In this document: in pieces, positions 17,959-25,139 of the stretch
Position numbering within the stretch: the stretch's first letter is position 1
How the letters are laid out: the number at the start of each line of letters is the position of its first letter
Origin: Rhodospirillales bacterium
Lineage (GTDB): Bacteria; Pseudomonadota; Alphaproteobacteria; Rhodospirillales; SHVU01
DNA length: 62,614 nt
NCBI GenBank assembly: GCA_009691105.1
Contig: SHVU01000011.1
Coordinates: forward strand, 1 to 62,614
Direction of reading: 5' to 3'
The notes under the pieces: generated by a model
Told to the model about the DNA's origin: nothing
The model's input: the letters and a program-made list of their open reading frames with translations, nothing else
Databases searched by the model: none
Position numbers and translations under genes: made by a program

Positions 17959-18035
17959 ACCCGAGCTCGATAGTCGGGTCGTGATGATCCGCTACGGGCC
18001 CCGGGGCCAACCACGTTGCTTACGAAAGGATGTGG
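17959..18035 (+). promoter_or_regulatory. ROSE-type RNA thermometer in the hsp20 leader
   Basis: The last hairpin (18011-18035) pairs CCACGUUG-C-UU with AAGGAUGUGG around an ACGA loop. Pairs in order: C-G, C-G, A-U, C-G, G-U, U-A, U-G, G-G, a bulged C, U-A, U-A. The UUGCU strand opposite the AGGA Shine-Dalgarno, with the G-G mismatch and bulged C, is the hallmark of ROSE elements that block small-heat-shock translation at low temperature. An upstream hairpin (ACCCGA 17959-17964 with TCGGGT 17974-17979) fits the multi-hairpin ROSE layout. The start codon is at 18038. Confidence 0.8.
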
Positions 18036-18037
18036 CT

Positions 18038-18499
18038 ATGCGTACCTTTGATTTTACCCCCCTGTTTCGCTCCACCGTTGGGTTCGACCGCCTGCAGCGC
18101 GTGTTCGATGCTGCGCTCAGCGTCGATGACGCCGTGCTGTCGTACCCGCCCTACAACATCGAGGTCGTCGGCGAGGACGCCTATCGGATAACGATGGCAG
18201 TCGCCGGCTTCGCCGAAGACGAAATCGACGTCACGGTCGCCGATGACACCTTGGTCGTGTCGAGCAAGTCCAAGAACGGTGAGGAAAAAGGCTCGTACCT
18301 GCACCGCGGCATTGCCCGCCGGCAGTTCGAGCGACGGTTCGATCTCGTCGATCACATCGCGGTCAAAGGCGCGAGCCTTAGCAACGGGCTCTTGAACATC
18401 GAGCTCGTCCGCGAAGTACCGGAGGAATTGAAGCCCCGGAAGATCGCGATCGACAACCGCCCCGCGAATGGTAAGACGATCGAAGCGAAGGCTGCCTAA
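18038..18499 (+). CDS. Small heat-shock protein, Hsp20 / IbpA-type
   Basis: ATP-independent holdase. I choose ATG 18038 (MRTFDFTPLFRSTVGFDRLQ, 153 aa) because it carries the class A rhizobial/IbpA N-terminus and has the AAGGA ribosome-binding site at 18026-18030; the frame from 17981 is leader RNA. The alpha-crystallin domain (about 38-130) shows YNIEVVGEDAYRITMAVAGF, DTLVVSSK, YLHRGIARRQFERRF and the ASLSNGLLNIEL end. Preceded by an RpoH-like promoter and a ROSE element, followed by an intrinsic terminator: a self-contained heat-regulated unit. Confidence 0.95.
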   Translation: MRTFDFTPLFRSTVGFDRLQRVFDAALSVDDAVLSYPPYNIEVVGEDAYRITMAVAGFAEDEIDVTVADDTLVVSSKSKNGEEKGSYLHRGIARRQFERRFDLVDHIAVKGASLSNGLLNIELVREVPEELKPRKIAIDNRPANGKTIEAKAA

Positions 18500-18529
18500 G
18501 TCCCTCGCTTCACGACGTCGAAAAGCATC

Positions 18530-18565
18530 GGGGCCGTCCCTGGAGGGGCGGCCCCGTGTTTTTTT
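18530..18565 (+). terminator. Intrinsic terminator of hsp20
   Basis: GGGGCCGTCCC (18530-18540) pairs with GGGGCGGCCCC (18545-18555) around TGGA, followed after GTG by a run of nine T's (one interruption at most). A strong rho-independent terminator. Confidence 0.9.
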
Positions 18566-18566
18566 A

Positions 18567-18691
18567 TCCCTGTAAAACTTGCGTCGTCTTGTTAGGACCG
18601 GGGTCTAAGGGGCGCCCGTCCCGCCGGTCAAGACCTCGAACGGGTGAAAAAAGGCGCCGCCTCCAAGGAGGCGGCGCAAGTTTTACAGGGA
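18567..18691. repeat. Structured intergenic element bounded by a perfect 17-bp inverted repeat
   Basis: TCCCTGTAAAACTTGCG (18567-18583) is the exact reverse complement of CGCAAGTTTTACAGGGA (18675-18691). Between the arms are a GACCGG/CCGGTC hairpin (18595-18600 with 18623-18628 approximately) and the perfect GCGCCGCCTCC/GGAGGCGGCGC hairpin at 18654-18677. The whole 125 bp lies between two opposed terminators and has no coding frame. It could be a small inverted-repeat mobile element, a structured RNA, or an elaborate convergent terminator. Confidence 0.7.
18647..18677 (-). terminator. Intrinsic terminator of the DUF1192 gene
   Basis: On the minus strand the 11-bp perfect stem GCGCCGCCTCC/GGAGGCGGCGC (18654-18677) is followed by six T's (the A-run at 18647-18652). 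It ends transcription from 18786-18968 and overlaps the right arm of the inverted-repeat element by three bases. Confidence 0.8.
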
Positions 18692-18785
18692 GGCTATGAA
18701 GAGGAATGAAATGGTCGCAAAGCGACCGTTTTCCATTCAGACTCGACCTTACGAATCAATGCTTAACGAAGTGTTAACGCCGCCG

Positions 18786-18968
18786 TTAACGCTTGAAAAA
18801 ACGGTCCGCCCCGGTCCGCGCCTTTTCCTTCGAGGCGATAACGCCCTGAGTTCTGGCGATTTCGGCCTCAAGCTCGGTGATATACGCGTGAAGGGCCTCG
18901 ACGGACATAATTTCGAGATTCTTCCGCTCCGGCTGCTTTTTTCGGGGCTCCAGGTCTTCGATGTCCAT
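18786..18968 (-). CDS. DUF1192 domain protein
   Basis: 60-aa protein from ATG 18968 (MDIEDLEPRKK) with a GGAGG ribosome-binding site. The family core SVEALHAYITELEAEIARTQGVI, here residues 22-44 (split for length: LHAYITELEAEIART), is a short amphipathic helix, followed by the conserved R-x-x-A-D-x-F-F-K end. DUF1192 proteins are small and uncharacterised in alphaproteobacteria and are commonly divergent from a quinone oxidoreductase gene, as here (78 bp apart). Confidence 0.85.
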   Translation of the reverse strand: MDIEDLEPRKKQPERKNLEIMSVEALHAYITELEAEIARTQGVIASKEKARTGADRFFKR

Positions 18969-19045
18969 GGTAAAACCTCCGTCTCGCCACGCCCGATTTC
19001 GGGCCACGTTAAACCCAACCGTCTCACGCGAAAAGCAGGGTCCCC

Positions 19046-20059
19046 ATGACCGTTGTGCCTTCGACTATGGCATGCATCGTCGCCGACGCTCCCGGCGGCC
19101 CCGACGTCCTCAAGATCGGCCAGCGACCGGTGCCGACCCTGGAAAATGGCGAGGTTCTGATCCGCGTCGCTGCGGCCGGCATTAACCGCGCCGAGGTGAT
19201 CCAGCGTCAGGGGAACTATCCGGCGCCTCCAGGAGCCACGGATATTCTCGGGCTCGAAGTCGCGGGCACGGTCGCTCTAGTCGGTCCCGGGGTCACGAGC
19301 CTCAAGGTCGGCGACAAGATCGCCGCCCTCGTGAACGGCGGCGGCTATGCCGAATACTGCAAGGTTGCGGCCTCGCATTGTCTGCCAGCGCCGAAGGGCA
19401 TGAGCTGGATCGAAGCCGGATCGTTGCCCGAAACCGCCTTCACGGTTTGGCACAACATTTATGACCGTTCGGGCCTTCGCCCCGGCGAGACGCTCCTCGT
19501 CCATGGCGGTGCCAGCGGCATCGGCGTGATGGCGATCCAAATGGCGACGGCTCTCGGCTCGAAAGTCATCGCGACCGCTGCCGGACCTGAAAAACGCGCC
19601 GCTTGCGCCCGTCTCGGCGCGGTCCTGGCCATCGATTACAAGGCCGAGGACTTCGTCGCCGCCGTCAAAAAATTCACCCAAGACCGCGGCGTGGACGTCA
19701 TCATCGACATGGTCGGTGGCGATTACATGGAGCGCAATCTCGAGGCCCTCGCCATGGAAGGCCGCCTCATCAACATCTCCTACATGAAGGGGAGCAAGAT
19801 GGAGGTCGACTTCTCGATCGTCATGCGCAAGCGCCTGCGGATTGCCGGCTCGACGTTGCGGCCGCAGTCGGTTGAGGCGAAAGCCGCCATGGCGCGATCA
19901 TTGCGCGAAAAGGTGTGGCCGCTGGTCGAGCAGGGCCGCATCCGGCCGGTGATCGATTCGACCTTCCCGCTGGCCCGGGCCGCCGATGCCCATCGGCGTA
20001 TGGAATCGAACCAGCACATTGGAAAAATTATGCTTTCGGTCGGCGAGAGCGGCGTTTGA
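19046..20059 (+). CDS. NAD(P)H-quinone oxidoreductase, zinc-free MDR family (PIG3/QOR type)
   Basis: 337-aa medium-chain dehydrogenase/reductase without the catalytic zinc cysteines. It has the GroES-like domain (NRAEVIQRQGNYPAPPG, LGLEVAGTV) and a Rossmann domain with the NADPH motif HGGASGIGVMAIQMA near residues 152-166. The PIG3-type L-R-P-Q-S-V-E-x-K-A segment is at about 272-282, and the end reads H-I-G-K-I-M-L. It reduces quinones or reactive enals in characterised relatives; substrate here is not known. Divergent from DUF1192; its stop codon overlaps the trcR promoter. Confidence 0.9.
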   Translation: MTVVPSTMACIVADAPGGPDVLKIGQRPVPTLENGEVLIRVAAAGINRAEVIQRQGNYPAPPGATDILGLEVAGTVALVGPGVTSLKVGDKIAALVNGGGYAEYCKVAASHCLPAPKGMSWIEAGSLPETAFTVWHNIYDRSGLRPGETLLVHGGASGIGVMAIQMATALGSKVIATAAGPEKRAACARLGAVLAIDYKAEDFVAAVKKFTQDRGVDVIIDMVGGDYMERNLEALAMEGRLINISYMKGSKMEVDFSIVMRKRLRIAGSTLRPQSVEAKAAMARSLREKVWPLVEQGRIRPVIDSTFPLARAADAHRRMESNQHIGKIMLSVGESGV

Positions 20060-20085
20060 CCCGCCGCCTGGTCCGGCGCTATAAA
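20056..20085 (+). promoter_or_regulatory. Sigma70-type promoter for trcR
   Basis: TTGACC (20056-20061, overlapping the upstream stop codon), an 18-nt spacer and TATAAA (20080-20085). It predicts a start near 20092 and a leader of about 59 nt. Confidence 0.55.
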
Positions 20086-20150
20086 GGAAATTCACGCTCT
20101 GGGACGGCTCGTCCGATCCCGGGGTTGTCTATTGCAAAACGGTTGAAGAC

Positions 20151-20798
20151 ATGACGCTGCCCCTAATGCCCAAGGCGACGGCGGTTTGGCTCGTTGAAAA
20201 TACGGCCCTGACCTTCGAACAAATCGCCGAATACTGCGGTCTCCACCCCTTGGAGGTCCAAGCCATCGCTGACGGCGAAGTCGCGATCGGCATACAAGGC
20301 CTCGACCCCGTCGCCAGCGGCCAGCTGTCGCGCGACGAGATCGACCGCTGCCTGACCGACCCCAACGCGCGCCTCAAGATCGCCAAGCCCTCGATTCCCC
20401 ATCCGACGGCCAAGACGAAGGGCGCCCGCTATACGCCCGTCGCCAAGCGCCAGGACCGGCCGGCCGCCATCGCCTGGCTGATCAAGAACTACCCAGAGCT
20501 CGGCGACGCGCAGATTTGCAAGCTGATCGGCACGACCAAGTCGACGATCAGCGCGGTTCGCGAAAAGAGCCATTGGAACGCCCATAACATCAAACCGCAA
20601 AACCCGGTTGGGCTCGGCATTTGTTCCGAAGCGGATTTGACCAAGCAGATCGATCTGGCGCAAGCCCGTGCCGGCGCCGTTCACGCCCGCGCCGAAAAGC
20701 AGGCCCGGGCCGAAGCGCGTGCCACCGCCGCGGCCGAAACCGCCAAGGCCGAACCGGCTCCCGCCGAGGCTGCGTCCGAAGAGCCGAAGCCTCAGTAG
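20151..20798 (+). CDS. trcR: Cell-cycle transcriptional regulator TrcR (DUF1013)
   Basis: 215 aa. Two helix-turn-helix-like modules are visible: LTFEQIAEYCGLHPLEVQAI near residues 20-39, and GDAQICKLIGTTKSTISAVR near 118-137. The intervening PSIPHPTAKTKGARYTPVAK stretch and the NPVGLGICSEADL segment are diagnostic of the alphaproteobacterial DUF1013/TrcR family, which associates with RNA polymerase. The C-terminal 45 residues are Ala/Glu/Pro-rich and probably disordered. Own promoter candidate at 20056-20085. Convergent with the aldehyde dehydrogenase gene 27 bp away. Confidence 0.92.
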   Translation: MTLPLMPKATAVWLVENTALTFEQIAEYCGLHPLEVQAIADGEVAIGIQGLDPVASGQLSRDEIDRCLTDPNARLKIAKPSIPHPTAKTKGARYTPVAKRQDRPAAIAWLIKNYPELGDAQICKLIGTTKSTISAVREKSHWNAHNIKPQNPVGLGICSEADLTKQIDLAQARAGAVHARAEKQARAEARATAAAETAKAEPAPAEAASEEPKPQ

Positions 20799-20825
20799 AT
20801 CGGCCCGGCGCGCCAAGCGCGCCGT

Positions 20826-22328
20826 TTAATCCGTCCCGAACTTGATTCCCTGAGCGAGCGGTAATTCGCGCGAGTAATTGATCGTGTTCGTAGCGCGGCG
20901 CATGTACGCCCGCCACGAATCCGAGCCTGACTCGCGACCGCCACCGGTTTCCTTTTCGCCACCGAAGGCTCCGCCGATCTCGGCCCCTGAAGGACCGATG
21001 TTGACGTTGGCGATGCCGCAATCGCTGCCGGTTGCCGAAACGAATGTTTCCGCCTCGCGTACGTCGTTGGTGAAGATCGCCGAGGCCAATCCTTGCGGCA
21101 CGTCGTTATGGATGCAGATCGCGTCCGCGAAATCGCGATAGGTCACCGCGTAGAGTAGCGGCGCGAAGGTTTCCGTCCGCATGGCATCGGTCGGCGCCGG
21201 CATCTCGGCGATCGCCGGACGCACGTAAAACGCGTTGGGATAGCGATTGGCGAGGACGCGCTCGCCACCCGAAACCACGCCGCGATCGGTCTTGGCGCGG
21301 GCCAGCATGGCCTGCATTGCCTCGAAGGCGCGACCGTCGATCAGTGGGCCCACGAGAGTTCCGGCGTCGAGAGGATCGCCGATGGCGATGCTCGCATAGG
21401 CCGATTTCAATCGCTCGAGAAGCGCTGGCGCAACGTCGGCATGGACGATCAGGCGGCGCAACGACGTGCAGCGCTGACCGGCCGTCCCGACGGCGGCGAA
21501 AAGAATGGCGCGTTCCGCAAGCTTCAGATCGGCCGACGGCGCGACGATCATGGCGTTGTTACCGCCGAGTTCCAGCAACGTGCGTCCCAGTCGCGCTGCG
21601 ACACGAGGGGCCACGGTCTTGCCCATCGCCGTGCTGCCCGTCGCGCTGATAAGCCGCAGCTTCGGATCGTCGACCAGACGTTCACCGACGTCGCGGCCGC
21701 CGAGCACGACTTCCAATAGGCCTTCGGGCGCCTCGCCGAAGCGTTTGACGGCCCGCTGCCACAGCGCCCCGCAGGCGAGTGCCGTCAGCGGCGTCTTTTC
21801 CGAGGGCTTCCAGACGACCGAGTCGCCGCAAGCGATGGCGAGCGAGAAATTCCACGCCCAGACCGCAACCGGAAAATTGAACGCGGTGATGACACCGACC
21901 GCTCCGAGCGGATGCCAGGTCTCCATCATGCGATGGCCGGGCCGTTCCGAGGCGATGGTGAGACCATACAACTGCCGCGACAGACCCAGGGCGAAGTCGG
22001 CGATATCGATCGCTTCCTGAACTTCGCCGAGACCCTCTTGCAGGATCTTGCCGGCCTCGATGGTGACGAGGCGGCCGAGCGCATCCTTGTGGGCGCGCAG
22101 TTCCTCACCGAAGAGACGGATCAATTCGCCACGGCGCGGCGCCGGCACGCTTTGCCAGGCGATGAATGCGGCGTGGGCCCGTTCGATTTTCCGCGCCACG
22201 TCGGCCGGTGAATCCACCTTCAGGCGCGCAATCTCGGAACCATCGATGGGCGAGCGGACGACGTGGTCACCGGCAGAAAGAATGCTTTTATCCAGGCCGA
22301 GTTTTTGGCCGAGATCGCCGAGATCCAT
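20826..22328 (-). CDS. Aldehyde dehydrogenase of the ALDH7 (aminoadipic semialdehyde) type
   Basis: 500 aa. ALDH7-type motifs: GVITAFNFPVAVWAWNF (cofactor entry), CGDSVVWKPSEKTP, LLELGGNNAMIV with the general-base Glu, and GTAGQRCTSLRRL with the catalytic Cys. The C-terminus reads GAFGGEKETGGGRESGSDSW. Characterised relatives oxidise alpha-aminoadipic semialdehyde/L-piperideine-6-carboxylate in lysine breakdown. Given the dehydratase and DHDPS-type lyases nearby, another semialdehyde such as alpha-ketoglutaric semialdehyde is also possible. Last gene of the minus-strand run starting at 26870; 9 bp after the acyl-CoA synthetase gene. Confidence 0.9.
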   Translation of the reverse strand: MDLGDLGQKLGLDKSILSAGDHVVRSPIDGSEIARLKVDSPADVARKIERAHAAFIAWQSVPAPRRGELIRLFGEELRAHKDALGRLVTIEAGKILQEGLGEVQEAIDIADFALGLSRQLYGLTIASERPGHRMMETWHPLGAVGVITAFNFPVAVWAWNFSLAIACGDSVVWKPSEKTPLTALACGALWQRAVKRFGEAPEGLLEVVLGGRDVGERLVDDPKLRLISATGSTAMGKTVAPRVAARLGRTLLELGGNNAMIVAPSADLKLAERAILFAAVGTAGQRCTSLRRLIVHADVAPALLERLKSAYASIAIGDPLDAGTLVGPLIDGRAFEAMQAMLARAKTDRGVVSGGERVLANRYPNAFYVRPAIAEMPAPTDAMRTETFAPLLYAVTYRDFADAICIHNDVPQGLASAIFTNDVREAETFVSATGSDCGIANVNIGPSGAEIGGAFGGEKETGGGRESGSDSWRAYMRRATNTINYSRELPLAQGIKFGTD

Positions 22329-22337
22329 GACGTCCTC

Positions 22338-24245
22338 CTAAGGTTCGGTTCTGGCGTAGCCGATACGGCCGAGAGCGCCGGAGATTTCCGGCAAGCACGC
22401 CGGGTCCTCGATCGTCGGCGGAACCTTGTACGGCTCGCTGTCCGCGATCTTCTTGATGGTGCCACGCAAGATTTTGCCGGAGCGCGTCTTGGGAAGCCGC
22501 GCCACCACGACCGCCTGCTTGAATGCTGCGACCGGCCCGATGTCACGACGGACTAGCCCGACGACTTCGGACACGATGTCGCTCTCAGGACGCGCCACGC
22601 CGGCTTTCAGGACCAGCAAGCCGACGGGAACCTCGCCTTTAATCGCATCGCGAACGCCGACTACGGCGCATTCAGCGACGTTGGGATGGGAGGCCAGGAC
22701 TTGCTCGATCGCGCCCGTCGACAGCCGATGGCCGGCGACGTTGATGATGTCATCGGTGCGGGCCATGACATAGACGTAGCCGTCCTCATCGATCATGCCC
22801 GCGTCGGCGGTCTTGTAGTAGCCCGGGAAGTCGGCGAGGTACGCCTCGATGAAGCGGTCGTCGGCGTTCCACAAGGTCGGCAAAGATCCCGGCGGCATCG
22901 GCAGTTTGACCACGAGCGAACCGATCTCGCCGGCCTTGGCCGGCTTACCTTCGCCGTCGAGAACGCCAAGGTCCCAACCCGGCATCGCCTTGGTCGGCGA
23001 ACCAGGCTTCACCGGGAAGCGATGCAAGCCCATGGGGTTCGCGGCGATCGGCCAGGCGGTTTCGGTCTGCCACCAGTGATCGATTACCGGCTTTTTCAGA
23101 TGGGTCTCGGCCCAGCGCAACGTGTCGGGATCGGTGCGCTCGCCGGCCAGAAACAGAATACGGAACCGCGACATATCGTAGTTCTTCAGGAGCAACGCGT
23201 CGGGGTCCTCGCGCTTGATGGCGCGGAACGCCGTCGGCGCGCAGAACAGGGCTTGGACGCCGTGCTGGGCAATGACGCGCCAGAACGCCCCGGCGTCGGG
23301 TGTGCCGACCGGTTTTCCTTCGTAGAGGATCGTCGTGCAGCCGTGAAACAGCGGCGCGTACACCATGTACGAATGGCCGACGACCCAACCGACGTCCGAT
23401 GCCGCCCAATACGTATCGCCCGGCGCCATGTCGTAGACGTTGCGCATCGACCATTTGAGCGCGACAAGATGCCCGCCGTTGTCGTGGACGACACCTTTGG
23501 GCGTGCCGGTCGTGCCGGACGTGTAGAGGATGTAAAGCGGGTCGGTCGCCAAGACCGGAACGCAGTCGACGGGCTTGGCCTTGACCATCGCCTCGTCCCA
23601 ATCGATATCGCGGCCCTTGACCATTGGCGCGGCGACTTGGGGCCGTTGCAGAACTATGCAACGGCCCGGCTTAGACTTGGCGATCTCGAAGGCCTCGTCG
23701 ACCATCGGCTTGTAGGGAATGAGGCGGCCGGGCTCGACGCCGCAGGATGCCGTGACGACGACCTTGGGCTTCGCGTCATCGATCCGCGCCGCAAGCTCGG
23801 GCGCGGCGAAACCACCGAAGACCACCGAATGGACCGCACCCAGCCGCGCCGTCGCCAACATCGCAACGACGGCCTCGGGGACCATCGGCATGTAGATGAC
23901 GACGCGGTCGCCTTTGTTGACACCGGCCGCGGCCAAAACACCGGCAAACCGCGCGACCTGATCGCGAAGCTCGCGGAAGGTGAACGTCTTGACCGTGAAC
24001 CCGGTGAGCGGGCTGTCATAGATCAGGGCCGGCTGGTCACCGCGTCCCTCTTCGACATGACGATCGACGGCGTTGAAACACGAATTGACCAGCCCACCGA
24101 CGTACCAACGATAGAACGGGGCCTTCGAATCGTCGAAGACCCGATCCCACCGCTTGAACCAGCGAACGTCGTCGGCCGCTTCGGCCCAAAACCCGTCGCG
24201 ATCGCGAAGAGCCCGGCGAAACGCGACGTCGTAAGCGTTGTCCAT
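22338..24245 (-). CDS. prpE: Propionyl-CoA synthetase-like acyl-CoA ligase
   Basis: 635-aa AMP-forming acetyl/propionyl-CoA synthetase. Visible features: the ACAS N-terminal segment with FYRWYVGGLVNSCFNAVDRH; P-loop A3 motif YILYTSGTTGTPKG near 235-248; DVGWVVGHSYMVYAPL; the D-H-W-W-Q-T-E-T motif; Y-K-T-A-D-A-G; and the hinge plus catalytic Lys in KTRSGKILRGTIKKIA. The WYVGGLVN variant and loop sequences favour PrpE over Acs. Its ATG overlaps the stop of the upstream small gene by 1 bp, so it shares an operon with the two-gene module. Confidence 0.92.
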   Translation of the reverse strand: MDNAYDVAFRRALRDRDGFWAEAADDVRWFKRWDRVFDDSKAPFYRWYVGGLVNSCFNAVDRHVEEGRGDQPALIYDSPLTGFTVKTFTFRELRDQVARFAGVLAAAGVNKGDRVVIYMPMVPEAVVAMLATARLGAVHSVVFGGFAAPELAARIDDAKPKVVVTASCGVEPGRLIPYKPMVDEAFEIAKSKPGRCIVLQRPQVAAPMVKGRDIDWDEAMVKAKPVDCVPVLATDPLYILYTSGTTGTPKGVVHDNGGHLVALKWSMRNVYDMAPGDTYWAASDVGWVVGHSYMVYAPLFHGCTTILYEGKPVGTPDAGAFWRVIAQHGVQALFCAPTAFRAIKREDPDALLLKNYDMSRFRILFLAGERTDPDTLRWAETHLKKPVIDHWWQTETAWPIAANPMGLHRFPVKPGSPTKAMPGWDLGVLDGEGKPAKAGEIGSLVVKLPMPPGSLPTLWNADDRFIEAYLADFPGYYKTADAGMIDEDGYVYVMARTDDIINVAGHRLSTGAIEQVLASHPNVAECAVVGVRDAIKGEVPVGLLVLKAGVARPESDIVSEVVGLVRRDIGPVAAFKQAVVVARLPKTRSGKILRGTIKKIADSEPYKVPPTIEDPACLPEISGALGRIGYARTEP

Positions 24246-24655
24246 TATCGCGTTTGACCCGCGGTTCGATAGGCCCGCTGGACTTTGCCGATCTTCAGCG
24301 CCGTCTTCTTGAGGTTGGCGAGGATCGCCAGCGTTTTACGCGCTGCGGCGGGACCGGTCTTGGCCATGCCACGGACATGCTGCGGTCGGATCGTCTCGAT
24401 CGCTTCGAGCGAGTCGATCAGCACCGGCGACGCGCAGAGCGCGTAGTACTGGCGCTCGAACCCGGTGACGAAATACGCATGCATGATATCGAACTCGGTC
24501 CGGGTGATTCCGGCGCGATGCAGCGCGTAGTTGATCCATTGCGATGCGGCGATCATCGTTCCGTCGATGATCATCTCGTGATCGGTGGCGGGGTCGAGGC
24601 CCAGGATGGTGCGGGTCACTTTCTCCGCCTTGCGGCGATGGAACGCGGGCATCAT
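24245..24655 (-). CDS. Unknown helical protein, second gene of duplicated two-gene module (copy 1)
   Basis: 136 aa from ATG 24655, overlapping the upstream partner by 4 bp (ATGA). I do not recognise the family. It is mostly helical. Key positions shared with its paralogue at 36938-37312: M-x-PA-x-HR-x-KA at the N-terminus, then W-I-N-x-ALH-x-x-G-I/T-T, then D-x-MH-x-YF-x-T with ER-x-x-Y, then IE-x-x-RP-x-x-VRG. The WINYALH core resembles the NAALH core of the partner gene, so the two genes of the module may be distant relatives of one helical (possibly HEPN-like) fold. Function unknown; linked to prpE and an IlvD-type dehydratase. Confidence 0.85.
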   Translation of the reverse strand: MMPAFHRRKAEKVTRTILGLDPATDHEMIIDGTMIAASQWINYALHRAGITRTEFDIMHAYFVTGFERQYYALCASPVLIDSLEAIETIRPQHVRGMAKTGPAAARKTLAILANLKKTALKIGKVQRAYRTAGQTR

Positions 24656-25119
24656 CGGCCGGCCCTCCGGTTCTTGGCGATGGCTTGGCGGGTCACCGTG
24701 AGGCACTTCTGATACAGCGCGTCCATGCGGTCGAGCATGGCGTTCGAAACTTTGGCGTCGCCGCGCAGGATCGGCTCGCGCAGATGTTCCATTTTGCGAA
24801 GCGCCACACCGGCCTTCTTCAGGGACGCCGGGATGATCGCTTCCATTTCTGGCGAGTCGACGTGTTCGATATCGCCGAGCGGCTTTAAGGCCGGCTCCCA
24901 ACCGCCTGGTTTGCGGCTAGCGACGTGATAGATCGGCACGTTATGGGCGAACCACGGATCGTCCTTGGTCGCGCCGACGGCATGAAGCGCCGCATTCATG
25001 GCGTGCACGCCAGCGTTCAGCGTCGCCCAGTACCACATCTCGCAATCTTCGATGCGGTCGATTTTGGCGCGTTGGCGTTCCAGGTGCTTGATCTTCGTCA
25101 AATGGTCGTCGACGTGCAT
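24652..25119 (-). CDS. Unknown helical protein, first gene of duplicated two-gene module (copy 1)
   Basis: 155 aa from ATG 25119. No named domain recognised. Compared with the paralogue at 36477-36941, conserved blocks are: HL-x-K near the start, ED-x-E-x-W-x-W followed by AG-x-x-A-x-NAALHA-x-G (about residues 24-49), PG-x-W-x-x-A-x-x-PLGD-x-x-HVD-x-P (about 70-90), a helix with M-x-x-x-E-x-x-R-x-P and a Cys near the end (K-C-L-T-V-T). No signal peptide or membrane segment. It sits 20 bp after the dehydratase gene and is coupled to its partner downstream. Confidence 0.85.
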   Translation of the reverse strand: MHVDDHLTKIKHLERQRAKIDRIEDCEMWYWATLNAGVHAMNAALHAVGATKDDPWFAHNVPIYHVASRKPGGWEPALKPLGDIEHVDSPEMEAIIPASLKKAGVALRKMEHLREPILRGDAKVSNAMLDRMDALYQKCLTVTRQAIAKNRRAGR

Positions 25120-25139
25120 GACAGCTCCGTTCTCAAGGC

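Noticed and set aside
22686-24257. 523-aa plus-strand frame over prpE
   Set aside because: Antisense shadow; prpE motifs on the minus strand are complete.
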